Below, piece after piece: positions 10,182 through 22,008 of a stretch of 26,605 nt of DNA. The notes beneath the pieces were generated by a model. It saw only the letters and a list, made by a program, of their open reading frames with translations. It was not told where the DNA came from and made no database searches. How positions within the stretch are numbered: position 1 is the first letter of the stretch; every line of letters starts with the position of its first letter. The stretch spans positions 1-26,605 of the forward strand of contig CAJNOQ010001526.1 of the NCBI GenBank assembly GCA_905250885.1, read 5' to 3'. The stretch comes from Didymodactylos carnosus. Its lineage: Eukaryota > Rotifera > Eurotatoria > Philodinida > Philodinidae. The position numbers and the translations under genes were made by a program.

Positions 10182-13100
10182 TTATTGCCGATTTGATGCG
10201 TCCATTAACGTTGGTTGTGAACTATTTCTATCATCACGAAGTTGGTCGAGATTAATACGAAAATCCCGTACAGCACTCAATTTGAATGTTAACATTAAAT
10301 CAGTCTGAAACAAGAAATGACACCGAATAAAGAAGTGAGAAAATGAAAGATAATTTCAGATTGTTACGAACATCTGTCATTTTTCCAAGTTCAATTAATA
10401 GACGTTCATATTGTTCAATTGAAAAGATAAGTTTTGGTAGAACAGTATCTTTCAATAGATTCTTTTTATTCGTCTACAAAACAACAACAACAAACAATTT
10501 GTAAAAATCTATTTATAAATATTTATTAGACAAGAATAATACCAAAATACTTACAGTGGCTTTTTTATCTTTCGTTTTAGCTATTTTAGAACTTTTTTTC
10601 TTTTTTGTTGCTTTTGTTTCTGTTTCATCAGCTAATTCGAGATCCTAGAAAAGTAAACAGCTTAATAACTACACACAATCTATAAAACAAAAATCATTTA
10701 ACATACCACAGCATATGTAAGAAAATTATAGCATGTTTGTTGTAACTGAGAACCAGACAACGAAACCAGCTTATGAAATTCTTCGATAATTCTGTTACCA
10801 TTAATCATCTTAAAAAACGATACATTCGGATGTAATGTACAAGAGTTTATTCAAATGTTTTCGATACTAAAATGTATCTTAGCTCAAATTTTCATAATTA
10901 AATGATAGATCCACAATTAATTTCAATTAGTTTCTCTAGGCGGTGTGTGTAACGAGTGTACTATAAATAATGTCTGTCTCGGTATTTTTGCTCTAACTTC
11001 TGTTCCTTAGATCCTCTAGAACAAATTCTTGTTTTTAATAGAACCGCTGTAAAATTCTCTACAAAATCATACCTAAACTTTAATTTCAGAACTTCAATCA
11101 AGAACTACGCAAATTACACGTATTTTTGAAATTTCGTTCTCGAGCACCCCATCTGCTCTAAAAAAAATTTTACAGACCACGAGAAAGAGCACATTTGAAA
11201 GTATCAAACACAAACTGAGTTCTCACTTTTGCTACGCGTTTTTACGGAAATAGCAGGAGAAAAGGTTCAAGTCGAAAGAAATACCAAACATACAAAGTTT
11301 TCATTTCTTTCGTCTTTCGTATAATTTGCCTATTTTTCTTAATTGGAGTTCTGAAATTAAAGTTTAGGTATGATTTTGTAGAGAATTTTACGACGGTTCT
11401 ATTAAAAAAAAGAATTTGGTCTAGGGAGCTTAAGGAACAGGAGTTAGAGCAAAAATATCGAGACCGACATTATTTACGGTACGCCCGTTAATGTAACTCT
11501 CCATTGATACGTTAAGCTAATAAGGATGAGCTCTGAATTTGGTAATGTTAAGTATACAAGTACGTATTTTTAAGAGTTCTAAGTCAAAACTATCCATATT
11601 ATTGGTTCTAAACGGAGCAAGTTTCTGCTGAAATTTGAGCGAATAACAGTATAGTAATGATACATCATAATGGCAGAACCCATCAGATACAGTCGTACAA
11701 TAAATTGCCAGTTCATGTTTTTTAAGAGATCTTTGGATAGTCTGTTGAAAATGACTTACTGTTTGAGAATGCCAATACGTGTAACGAATTTATGATCGAA
11801 TTTAGTCAGTATCGCAGAATAAACATTAGTTTTAAAAATTAGACTCTAAAAATCATTCTTTGCAGTTGAAAATCTATCTGAATAGTGTATGTAGAACTAG
11901 TTGTCACTGACGATAGGTGCATGTGCGAACGATAGTTACGCTCAATATGAGAAAGCTTTTGAGTTGGGATAGTTGTATGACAACAAGTTTGATGCAGTTT
12001 TGTTCAGGAGAGTACGAGTTAGTTAGTTTATGATACCAATATCCATGTTAACAAACATCTTTTGAGAAAGATGTAGTAAATTCTCACATTTTCATATTGT
12101 AAAGCTCATTAAGAACTAAAAAGAAATCTCTTGAAAATCCTCATTGAAGTATCTGTTTGTAACAAGAAATAGGTTAGAAGGTGCTTTCATCATTATAGTT
12201 TAGTGAAATCAACTGCAGGAATGCAGAGCAAAATCAGAATAAACGCAACTGTAAAAGTGCGATTTCTTACGTTCTGCATCAGAAGTAAGATGTCAGAAAT
12301 TCAAAAAGCATGTCATCCGACTTCGTTTTCGACTTTCTTTTTGATCACTGATATTAAAAAAATTAATTTTCTCAGCAACAAAGCAGTATAAAAAAATCTC
12401 AACGCACTTTTTTTGCTGATAGTAATCAAGTGAAAACAGATGATTTTATCTTGTAACTCTTGGAACTAGATAGATTTGGAAAGAAGACATTGAAATTTAC
12501 CTCCATTCTGCTTGTGTTTAATGGATCCTGAAGTCACCTTAGCTTTTAAATATGTGACATTTAGTGTTTTATACTCAGTTTTGCATGAAGAATAAAAAAA
12601 ATATTCTGGAAATTTTAAAAAAATAATATTTCAACTGAGAAACAGGCTGATTTTGAAAATTCCACTAAATTTTACCCAATTCATCCTCATATAATAGTTT
12701 TATTTGTTTTGACAGGAAAATCATTTTCTAAACACTAAAATTAATGTTTTTCCACGTAACTCGATGAACTCTATTCAAAAAATGTTTACTTGATTTTTGA
12801 ATTTCTTGCACCTTATGACAGTTTAAACGTATTTGTCGATAATTGTAGTGGAAGGGATACTGACATTGCTTAATGCTTTTCAATTCTCATCTCACAGACT
12901 AAATACACATTGATTAACTGTCATCTTTACTATATAATAAATACCTGTTTTGTTAAATTACATAATATATTGTATAATTTTATCAATAATTTGAATATCG
13001 TTGTAATATACGGTTTATTGACAATTTTTGTTTGTGTTAATTGTGAAAATGTTGTTATTAAATATGACATTTGTTGACAAAATAATATTTCTTTTTTTTC

Positions 13101-16100
13101 TTTCATTGATTGTGTATGAATTATCCATTCTAAACTATTTATTAAACGTTCAGTTTCAACTAATAAAATACTACATACAGATGCATGTGATTTTTCGCCA
13201 ATAATCCCGAAATATCTTGCATCTGAAACAACAGCCTAAAATAAACAACAGATTTTATCAATTGTTAGAGTCTATTAATCTTGCTTACATCCTCTGAGAT
13301 ATCTTCAGCTTTTCCATGAATATCCATTGCTACTTTTCTCAATAATGGAGCATGATTAGCCACTTTCGACGTTAATTTGAACAATAAACGAATAAGAGAT
13401 TTACATAAATGAAGATCATCTTAAAAAACAAACAAAATGAATAATGAAGGTAAACAATTGTATGACTGAGTATAACTATACCATATTTTGCTTCCATACA
13501 TGTTCGTTGTATCCATTCTGAAAATGATTGATACTCATTTTGAGCAATATGATGTCCTTCTTTCAATGCTAATTCTAGTATTTCTACAACAGAATTTAAT
13601 GATTTAACGCACTGTGTAGCAGATGGTCCAATTGCTGAAACAGTCGATGTTGATAACAATGCATCCTCCTCTGCTATATGAGCAAAAAGTTTCTTAAAGA
13701 ATAAAATAGAGACATTCAATACTATACACGCTATCGACATAAAATTCATAGCTTACTTTGAAATTTTCAGCGAATTGAGCCGTTGTAGCATGAGTTTGAC
13801 TGTAACTTGTATCAGAATCAATGGAATCCAGTTCACTATTTCGACCTGAAAATGAAAACCAATCCAAAGTACCTGGCTTGAAACTATACTAGCTGATGTC
13901 TCAAAAATGTTTTGAATGTTTTAAATGCTATTTTTAATTTCTGACTACTTTAATTTAATTTTTACTGATTCAATTCAAATTTTAAAAGAATTTTTAATAT
14001 CAGAACAATGTTTTCAAATTTTGAAGCAAAAAACGCTTAAATATACCATGTAATGCATTATTAATAATGCCTGTTGGTCCAGACCGATGATCTCTAATTG
14101 TTATTCGCCATATTTCAACCATTGCTTGTAATAATAAATCTCGCAATTTAGCATTTTCATCTTTCATAACTGCTTGATATAAGAGACTAAAACATATTAT
14201 TCAACATTTAACAAAATATATCTAATTTGTCCGTTACTCACGTGTGTAACATTGTTAATGTACTCAGTAAACGTTCATCTCGTACATTTTCAGCATCAAA
14301 ATAATATCTAGATCCGTTTGCTGTTATTGAACGTAATTTTTGTATTAATGAACGTAATACGAACATTCGAAACTCAGACTCTGATCTTATATGATCCATA
14401 TGATTTGGTTCAGTTTTATTTTGTTGTCGTTGATTACGATCAATACCAATACTTGTCGTCGAATCATCTAAATTTATACTATCATCATTATTACTATTAT
14501 CATCAAATTGAACTTTTGTTGTTAAGACAGTTAATAATAAACGTTTTAAACATGTAAATGATATTAATTTTGTTGATGAATGCCGAAATTTTCGTTTTGA
14601 AAATAATTCATTGATTTGTGTTGACAGTTTGATTAATTGAAAACATTCATCAGCTGAATTTCTTTTAAAAAAAAAAAGTTAAAATCAATAAAATCAGATT
14701 AGGATAAGAAAGCATTTTTATTGATCAAGATATCAAAAAAGCAAAATAATAAACTATTCTATTTCTAAATTACCTATCTATACTTCTCATAAATTTGTAT
14801 TCAATTAATGCATCACATATATCATTGCATAATATGTATTTAGCTGCACTAACAGTTTCATCCGTTGCATCATTTATCTAGACAAAATAAACAAAATGGG
14901 GTTTAATTAAGTACAGAAAACGAAAAGAAAATACTAACACCAAGTATAGTTAGAATATTATCATTTAAAAATAATCTAACAAGTTTATTGAATAAATCGG
15001 TCGCTTTTTTCATATACATTTCAACATCCGGATCATCATCATACATTGTTGCATTACTTTTCAATAAATCTTCACCTTGTTTTAAACACAAATGTAAACA
15101 ATGTAATAAATGACCCTTAAAAAATTATGTTAAAAATCAATTTATATAAATAAAACTTATATTAACTCAATATACATACTAAAGGATCTATAATATTTTC
15201 TTTTTCAATTTCTTCTTTTCCTTTCTGTTGTGATTGTATATTTAATGCTAATTTAATATCGAATGTTGTTTGGATATTTCTCGATTCATCAGACCAGTAT
15301 AAATTAAGCTAAAATCATAATAAAGCATTTTTAGTATGAAGAAAAAATACGAACAACAATGAGAATTGATATTATCTACTTACTTGCATTAATAATACAT
15401 CTAGAATAGGTGCTAATAATATTGGATTTTTTCTTAATACTGGAAATAAACCCTAAAAGAGAATGTGAAACATTGTTTATCGATTCTTTGCACATGTTTC
15501 TATTCTTACATACTCCATAAACGGCTGTTCGAACTTCACATTGTTGTGTTAAACTTCGGCGTAATTGCATTAATAATTCAATACAACGTCCTTCAGATTT
15601 ACGTTGTGAGCTTGTTATATTTGACAATTGACTACTATGCTGTAAAATAAAAAAGAATAAAATGTTAAACTTTGATAATGTAACTAACTGATTTACATCT
15701 GATAATGCAAAATTGACTAGTTGACTAGCTTGTGTACTCGGTGGTCTTGAAAACCATAAAGCATGTTTCAAAAGCATTAAATAACCATCAACTGCCATAC
15801 GACGACAATCGAGATGTCTAAAAAAGCATGAAAAATTAATTGAAAAAAATATTCAAATATACATTTTGAAAACTACTTACGGCAAATAAATAGCTCGTTT
15901 TAAAAGTTGAAAAAAGTCTTCTTTGAATGGTGTATTACGACTTAATTTGATAATTGGTTTAAATGCTTTTAAAACATCGCGGGCTAATTCATATCGTAAT
16001 TCTAATATTTGATTCAAACGCTGCTTCAATTGATCGGGTATTTCAACAAAACGATGAGCATTTATCTTAACTAAATCATATAACTGATCTAAAATACGTA

Positions 16101-18706
16101 AATAAACAATAGATGAATATATCGTCTCAATTATCAAAAAATACTTACCAACATAATGTTTCACCGTTCGATCATTCGTTTTTGTTAAAATACGATCAAA
16201 TAAACGTTTGATAACATCTACTTGAATATTAGGATAAAGCTGAATAGGTAATAGATAAAAGACATCGTTCAAAATATAATCAGTACACAAGTATATTATC
16301 GAGTCTATTTACCGTGACAACTTCTGACAACCAACGTGTTCCAAGTGTTTTCATTAATTCAGGAACAGAAAATGGTGATTCAGATGAATCAACTGTTTGT
16401 GATGTACCATAATTATCTAACAGTTGAAAACAAAAGTCAACTAGACCAGATAAAATACTATCACCACTAAATAGTCTAAAACAAAAACAAGAATGAATGG
16501 TTAATAACAAATCGCACTTAGTAAAACGATTTTATCTCAGCTCACATTTTTACTGGTCGTATTAGTTGCCTTGCCTCACTAATAGTCTGACTAGTGTTTA
16601 CTCCAAATTCAAGTACCTACCGACATTAGTCATCAGATTGAACTACTGTACAAAATTTCAAGAAAATAATTGACCTGATTCTGAATCACACGGAAATATA
16701 TCACCTTCAATACGAATCATCAAGTTATTTTATAAGTTTATGACTGTAAAGATGAGAACTTGAATCATTCTATACAAAGCTAAATTACGTACCCATTTTT
16801 AGCTAATGTCAACAATTTTTGTGTATAAAATTTATCATAATCAATTTGTGTAAAACTAAATAACCAGAATGCTTCTGAAAATAAAAATTTTATATAAAAC
16901 TTCCTTAATCGTTGTCATCTCGCTTTTCACCTTCATTCTTTTCAAATGTTTGACATAACAATTCACACATGGATTTAAGTTGACGCATAAACTACAGTAA
17001 AAAAAGAAAAAATATTAACCTATTTCTACTATAACTAAGATGGGTTACTCACAAGCTCTTTGGACGGTCGATCATTTGGCAATGCAAAAAAAATGGCAAT
17101 ACAAAATGGTGAAAATAAATTTGTCAATGATTCACGTTGCATCCCCTAAAAAAATACATATTTAAAGTAGAATAAGTAAAGAAATTATTTATCTCAAAAT
17201 ATTCTACTTTTAAAACTTTCAATAAATCTTTTGCAACATCCGGCATAAGTTCAATAGCATTAACCAAATGATAAATACATAAACGTGTACTTGAAATATA
17301 ATGTTGATTACTAAAACATAAATCATTTGACAATTGAAGTATAAAGAAAAAATTGTTGCTTACTTTGACAAATGTTCATCTTTTTCAATAAAATATTTTA
17401 ATATTTTATTCAAAATATATTCATTTAATCGACTTTCGGTACAAAGTTTTAATACTTCATAGATAAAATTTGGTAAATCTTGTGTAAGATCATAATCAAT
17501 AGTAAATAATAAATCAACAAATGCTTTTTTTTCTGGATCAACTCTAATTGGCATTGTTCTGCTCAAAGATGAAATAAATATAAATGTAAATGAAATAATA
17601 TCTAATTTTCTTACTTTAATATTGATAATAAACTGGTATAATTTTCTCTTTGCCAACTGAAAAAAGAAAAGTAGTATAAAAACAATTGTTGAATTAAACT
17701 CTCTTAATTTCTCTAGATAAATCGACTTACATATTTGATGCACCAGATTGTTCTATAATCTGATTCACAAGATCGTTAGCATATGTTGACGCTGGTAAAG
17801 TTGATCCTTTTGATGCTACAGGAATCATATCACGTTTATTCAAATCAATATAAATACCACGAAGAAGTTCAATCATACTATAATGAACAAAACAATAGAT
17901 AATTATTTATATTTAAAAAATGATTTGTTTAACTAACAGACGTACATATCACTATTTAAAGTGGAACTAATCATTTGATCAATAATTACTTTTCCAATAT
18001 CTAACAATGACTGACTCGTCATATTATCAAGCTAAATAAGAACAATTTTTATTGTTAAAAAATACTACCTAGTGAGAGAAAGATGCTTTTCTTCTGTAGA
18101 AAACTATTAGGACTATTAGCTATTCGATACGATCAGTTCAAGCAAAAAGTATTTCTCTTTTATACGGTGGAAGATAACGAAATTAATCGCGTTCGATTTT
18201 TCTTACATATAACATAGTTAAACCAATAATTTTTGTGTAAACAACATTATTATTATTATTGTCTTGCGCTGTTGTAGATGATAAGGATTCTGTAACGATA
18301 AGTTCAATTGTTTTTTTAATTAAATTTGTTAATATCTCAGTATTCGGTTGTTCGAGACTGTCTAGAATTAATCAAAATATATCTTACATACAAATACAGT
18401 TGCTGTCGCATCAGACATACTTTTTAACCATTTTGTAAACAATTCGAATGTTTGCATTGAATTAGATGACAATGTTGAACGAAATTCATCTTCGAACTAT
18501 AGAAAAGAAAATATTTATAATAATTAGGTGGTAAATGATCGAAAACAAAAAGCTTTACAACTGATAAAGGATCATCGGAAAATGACGATGTACGACGCCT
18601 ATAATAAAGAGGAAAATATTATTTGAAAAAATGTTGATCGGCTTTTAACTCAATTAACATACCGTTTATTCGATTCGGTAAGTGCTTCCGCTTTTGAACG
18701 TTTCAT
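10182..18706 (-). CDS. FANCI: Fanconi anemia group I protein (FANCI), 32 exons, complete
   Basis: FANCI pairs with FANCD2 as the clamp of the Fanconi anemia pathway, which is loaded on DNA and monoubiquitinated during interstrand-crosslink repair in the nucleus. The joined exons give 1361 residues (human FANCI is about 1328), and every junction keeps phase. Recognition rests on alpha-solenoid segments matching recalled FANCI blocks: CEVRTAVYG/GLFPVLRKNP (about 628-646), KSLIRLLF with MDIHG (about 1090-1115), KLVSLSGSQL (exon 29), a Lys-rich patch (1258-1287), LIFSIEQYERLLIELGK (1302-1318) and KLSAVRDFRI (about 1329-1338). The ubiquitin-acceptor segment reads LLKRAIY, with Arg549 where I expect the acceptor Lys and Lys548 beside it. 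An S/T-Q cluster follows (Thr582, Ser585, Ser597, Ser605). The start at 18706 is the first ATG of the first recognisable exon; the open frame runs up to an acceptor-like CTTCAG at 18725, so an earlier start in an upstream exon is possible. Confidence 0.95.
10809..12944 (-). other. Oversized FANCI intron 28 (2136 bp)
   Basis: It separates the exon ending NILCNLTKQ from the one beginning MINGNRIIEEFHKL. The two join in phase and match the contiguous human order, so no coding exon appears to be missing between them. The intron is several times longer than any other in the gene. It contains foldback element 3 (10957-11480), and 12370-12385 shares 16 exact bases with the start of the window. The remaining 11480-12900 holds only short frames (one at 12203-12391) without recognisable content. 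Confidence 0.75.
10957..11480. mobile_element. Foldback / MITE-like inverted-repeat element 3, inside a FANCI intron
   Basis: The arm 10957-11104 is matched inverted by 11338-11480, with blocks TAAATAATGTC, ATTTTTGCTCTAACT, GTAAAATTCTCTACAAAATC and ATACCTAAACTTTAATTTCA. Similarity continues weakly inward to about 11125 and 11310. The loop is about 190-230 bp, with no protein frame. Lying wholly in an intron, it should be removed by splicing, but the pre-mRNA could form a long hairpin. Confidence 0.75.
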
Positions 18707-19631
18707 ATTTAAATCGTTAAATATCTGAAGGACGTAAACAAAACATACATACTGTCTCTTCAAAATGATAGAGAAAAAGGTCAACACTTTTCACCACTTC
18801 GATATCATAAAAGAACTAAGTTAATAACCGAAGATGCAATGAAGGATTACAATTAAGAGAATAACTTCTATTAATTTCTTTCTTATATAAAGAAGGGGGG
18901 AGGAGGCGAGGGGTTGGTATAAAGATATATCAATATTGAGAAAACTGCAATACTGAGAAAGACGTTTGGAACCTGAAAGAACGTCGGTGAAATTTGCATG
19001 ACGTAGTTTAAGAAGAACAAAAAAAAATCAGTTTTTACAACCTAAAAGAACTTAATTAATCTAGGAGCTGTCGATAGGTTTTATGGTAAGCATATGTTGG
19101 GTTGCTTAATCAATAGCTTAATCAATCAATTCTCTAAGAAAAATATAGCACTGTACGATTACAAATTTCTTTAAATACCATTTTTATCTTATACGTATAC
19201 TTTAAAAAAAAAGACTCATTTTTAACTCGTTTGTGCTTAGTGAGTATTTAAATACCCATCAGCTTTAGTTCATATAGCTATAGTATCTGAATATTGTCTG
19301 TGGCTTAGCTGTGGCATCCCTCATGCCTTTAGCTGATACGCACAGTGTATGGTTATTAGTAATACGTTATTTGTATATTGTTTAATACCGTTTCTTATGT
19401 CAAAATTTGACGTAAATATAACATTTTTGGGTCTATATGTGTTCACACACACATATCACATGAAGATCAAAGATCAGCAAAATTAAAGTACTAGTGCTTC
19501 GTGTACTTTTATATAAAATGAAAGCTATGAGTTAATTAGAAAAATGTGGGCACCAACAGGTTAATGTAGAATATTATTTTGTCACACGAACTTATGATCT
19601 AAATATAAAGGATTTTGTACAGTCTACTCAC
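18707..19631. other. FANCI 5' flank / intergenic
   Basis: The region upstream of the first FANCI coding exon has an acceptor-like CTTCAG (minus strand) ending at 18725, which hints at an intron in the 5' untranslated region. A purine, G-rich tract with five G-runs lies at 18892-18916, within 200 bp of the FANCI start. No further genes were seen. Confidence 0.45.
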
Positions 19632-20220
19632 GAGGGAACCTCCCCAAATGTACTCTAGTTTTTTTAACGAAATGTAGTGGGTTGTAGGTAATCAACCATG
19701 CTGATTTCGAATATGATATTCATTTGGGTTCATAGGCCTTTCATAGCCGATTTTTAGAAACCTCAAAAAATTTCCAAAACCTTTTCTCAATAAGTCACGA
19801 TTGTAGCACGCGAAATTCTGATCAAAATGAGACATCTCCCAGCTCTACACAACCTTTCTCTGCAAAGTTACAGAGTTTACAGGAAAAGCCCTAAATTCAT
19901 TTTTCCATTTTCTTTCTGTAGCTCTGAGGTGACAATGAACATTTAGGGCTTGTCCTGTAAACTCTATAACTTTGCAGAGAAAGGTCGTGTAGAGCTGAGA
20001 GATGTCTCATTTTGATCAGAATTTCGCGGGCTACAATCGTGACATATTTAAAATAGGTTTTGGAGATTTTTCGAGGTATCTGGAAAACTGGCTTTCCAGA
20101 AATCGACTGGGAAAGGCCTATGAGCCCAAATCAATATCATATTCGAAATCAGCATGGTCGATTACCTACAACCCATTACAATTCGTTAAAAAAACGAGAG
20201 TACATTTAGGGAGGTTCCCC
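19632..20220. mobile_element. Foldback / MITE-like inverted-repeat element 4
   Basis: Arms 19635-19895 and 19944-20220 are near-perfect inverted copies over more than 250 bp, separated by only about 50 bp. The tips read GGGAACCTCCCCAAATGTA on the left and TACATTTAGGGAGGTTCCC on the right. Further paired blocks are GTGGGTTGTAGGTAATC, AATGAGACATCTC and TTTCTCTGCAAAGTTA. There is no transposase frame; the 79-residue frame at 20002-20241 is a by-product of one arm. No obvious target-site duplication was identified by eye. Confidence 0.8.
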
Positions 20221-21126
20221 CATCAGCGAAGCCAACTATGAAAATTCAAATGCAGAACGAATTTTTGAAGAAACTTTCAATTTTAGAAAGTGGATCCATA
20301 GAAAAGACTACATTTTACTTTTATATGATTGAACAATATAGAAACACATATATTCACTGAAGTTTTTTATTATTTTGTGTTATTTTCATATAATTATCAA
20401 GATTATCTAATTTAAATGTTGAAGCCATCAGTTTGTCTATTTTTTGGTTATTTGATTAAAGTAAAAGAAATACAGTTGAAATATTATAATTGAAGGAAAG
20501 TAGATTAGAAATATTCTGTAGTTCTAACAATTTTTCTTATAAATACATTGCAGCTGCCAACCAAAGAAAAAATTATAAATTACGTACGCATTCATTAAAG
20601 TATTATCATTTGATACAGCATAACTTCGTGTCGTAATTTCTACCTCTTAATCAAACTCTTTATACAGCAGCTGTATGACTTTTCTAATTTATTTCGTCTC
20701 TTTATATAATTATCTATGTCGGACACAAACGTCTTACAGAAGTTTTGAGGCTCATCTCCATCGAAGTATTTAAAAATCTTATTTCTAACCGGCCGAAACT
20801 GTTTTGGCTTTGCCTAAAGGTAATCGGACAAGAAAAAAATCTAACCTTTTTTGCAGTTGCGACAAATATCGGAAGAGGAGTAATCTACTGCAACGTGACA
20901 AAGCTATAAGTAAAAGGGGGGAGATTATTTGTATCTTCTCTTCTATTCGTCATCAGTGCAAATTGCTTACATTGTTTAAACTTGTACAAAAAGAATTAAA
21001 TTTGTACTCAATAAAATACAAGAGAACAACAAACAGAAATGTAAATCTCGATTTTCATTGACACGTTGTTTTAGGACCGTATATTTTTTATTAGAATGAA
21101 TAAATTTAAGCAGTTCTGGCGGGTTT
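20221..21126. other. Intergenic, nothing recognised
   Basis: AT-rich sequence with short frames only (such as 20804-21061), none resembling a known family. No RNA gene signature was seen. Confidence 0.4.
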
Positions 21127-21394
21127 ACTCTCAGTTCGTCCCAAATTGACTTCTCAATTCGTCCCACGAAGCTTTTTTTCTCAGTTCGTCCCATCAACAC
21201 TTCTCTCTCAGTTCGTCCCATATCAGTTTGCACTTAATTAGCTTTAATATTAGACTAAACGATGGTACAACACTTTATTTATTTTTAGGCGCGAACATAG
21301 ATATCTGATAGATCAGAAAAAAATATATGGGGCGAACTGAGAAAAAAAGCTTCGTGGGACGAATTGAGAAGTCAATTTGGGACGAACTGAGAGG
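21127..21394. mobile_element. Inverted-repeat element 5 built from CTCAGTTCGTCCCA units
   Basis: The left side carries four direct copies of TCTCAGTTCGTCCCA or its one-base variant at 21129, 21152, 21179 and 21206. The right side (21329-21394) carries three inverted copies, and 21127-21192 and 21329-21394 pair almost perfectly as reverse complements, including GAAGCTTTTTTTCTC. The loop is about 136 bp. Regularly spaced subterminal motifs next to inverted arms are typical of transposase-binding regions of non-autonomous DNA transposons. Confidence 0.7.
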
Positions 21395-21897
21395 ACACCG
21401 TTCTGGCGTTGATAAGAAATAATTATGAATTTCAGTGCATGATAACGATGAGTTTAAACGAATTTTTAAGTCAGAGAGAAACAGCAAAAGCAGAAAATGC
21501 TTAAAATACGGATAAATAGTAGACAAATTGGGGAAAACCTCAAAATCCGGAATTTATCCGCAATATGCGGACCATCTGGCAATTTTGGACATCCTACTCT
21601 TTTTGTGAAGGAACATTTAGTAACTCTGGATCTGCTAGACAGATGTGCATACCCTTGTATTACTGCTTATTTACTACTACAGCGACCGCTCTGTTGCTAT
21701 TCGGTATTTTTTTTCTCGCTCTATCGTGTCTGTGTGTTGTGGTACTTTATTGTGGAATTAAAATTATTACTTAGAACCCGTAACAATTATAAAAGGTTTC
21801 ATAATTATTCTCCTTATGAACATATACGTCGTTTTTTTATAGTGCATAGCCGTAGAGGCTTCGGTAACATGTTCAAGATGGTTGTCGTGATCAGCTG

Positions 21898-22008
21898 ATG
21901 AGAGAGTTGACGATTTTTCATTTGTATACTGGACAATTCGGTGATGATGATTTATGGTCGATAGTTACATATACACTTGTTTGTTTATTATTAATGCTTT
22001 GTATTTGA
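21898..22008 (+). other. Upstream ORF (36 residues) overlapping the RANBP9 start
   Basis: ATG at 21898 opens a 36-codon frame ending in TGA at 22006-22008. It overlaps the candidate RANBP9 start at 21954 in a different frame. The peptide has an acidic GDDDLW stretch and a Leu-rich hydrophobic end ([11 protein letters not shown]). If the transcript begins upstream of 21898, this frame could reduce initiation at 21954 and favour the downstream ATGs at 22044/22047. Whether it is transcribed or translated is unknown. Confidence 0.35.

Larger units (their letters stand above)
10182..18706 (-). other. FANCI: FANCI exon map
   Basis: Coding exons in transcript order (plus-strand coordinates): 18706-18663, 18598-18559, 18496-18421, 18361-18207, 18031-17946, 17877-17731, 17656-17615, 17558-17364, 17310-17208, 17145-17053, 16991-16931, 16874-16789, 16616-16546, 16475-16313, 16239-16149, 16088-15881, 15817-15697, 15639-15514, 15452-15384, 15308-15180, 15115-14939, 14877-14774, 14661-14242, 14186-14047, 13845-13757, 13692-13482, 13419-13289, 13235-12945, 10808-10707, 10644-10555, 10473-10372, 10304-10182. 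They sum to 4086 nt. All introns are GT-AG; most are 50-80 bp, and one is 2136 bp. Least certain are the donor at 16788 (GTAATT chosen over an out-of-frame GTACGT), the donor at 10371 (GTTCGT, weak but the only one in phase) and the 42-nt exon at 17656-17615, kept because its phase fits both neighbours. Confidence 0.85.

Noticed and set aside
14318..14557. 79-residue plus-strand frame rich in Tyr, Asp and His
   Set aside because: It is the antisense shadow of FANCI exon 23 (14242-14661).
16680..16740. Protein-like frame LMIRIEGDIFPCDSESG inside FANCI intron 12
   Set aside because: A stop lies just upstream with no acceptor between, and the flanking exons join in phase without it.
18362..18387. 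A 26-bp GT-AG intron in FANCI
   Set aside because: It keeps phase but would be implausibly short. The upstream donor GTATGT gives a 59-bp intron (18362-18420), also in phase and typical of this gene.
20002..20241. 79-residue plus-strand frame
   Set aside because: It lies entirely within the right arm of foldback element 4.
18707..21953. Shared bidirectional promoter for FANCI and RANBP9
   Set aside because: The starts are about 3.2 kb apart with two repeat elements between them, so a common promoter is not supported.
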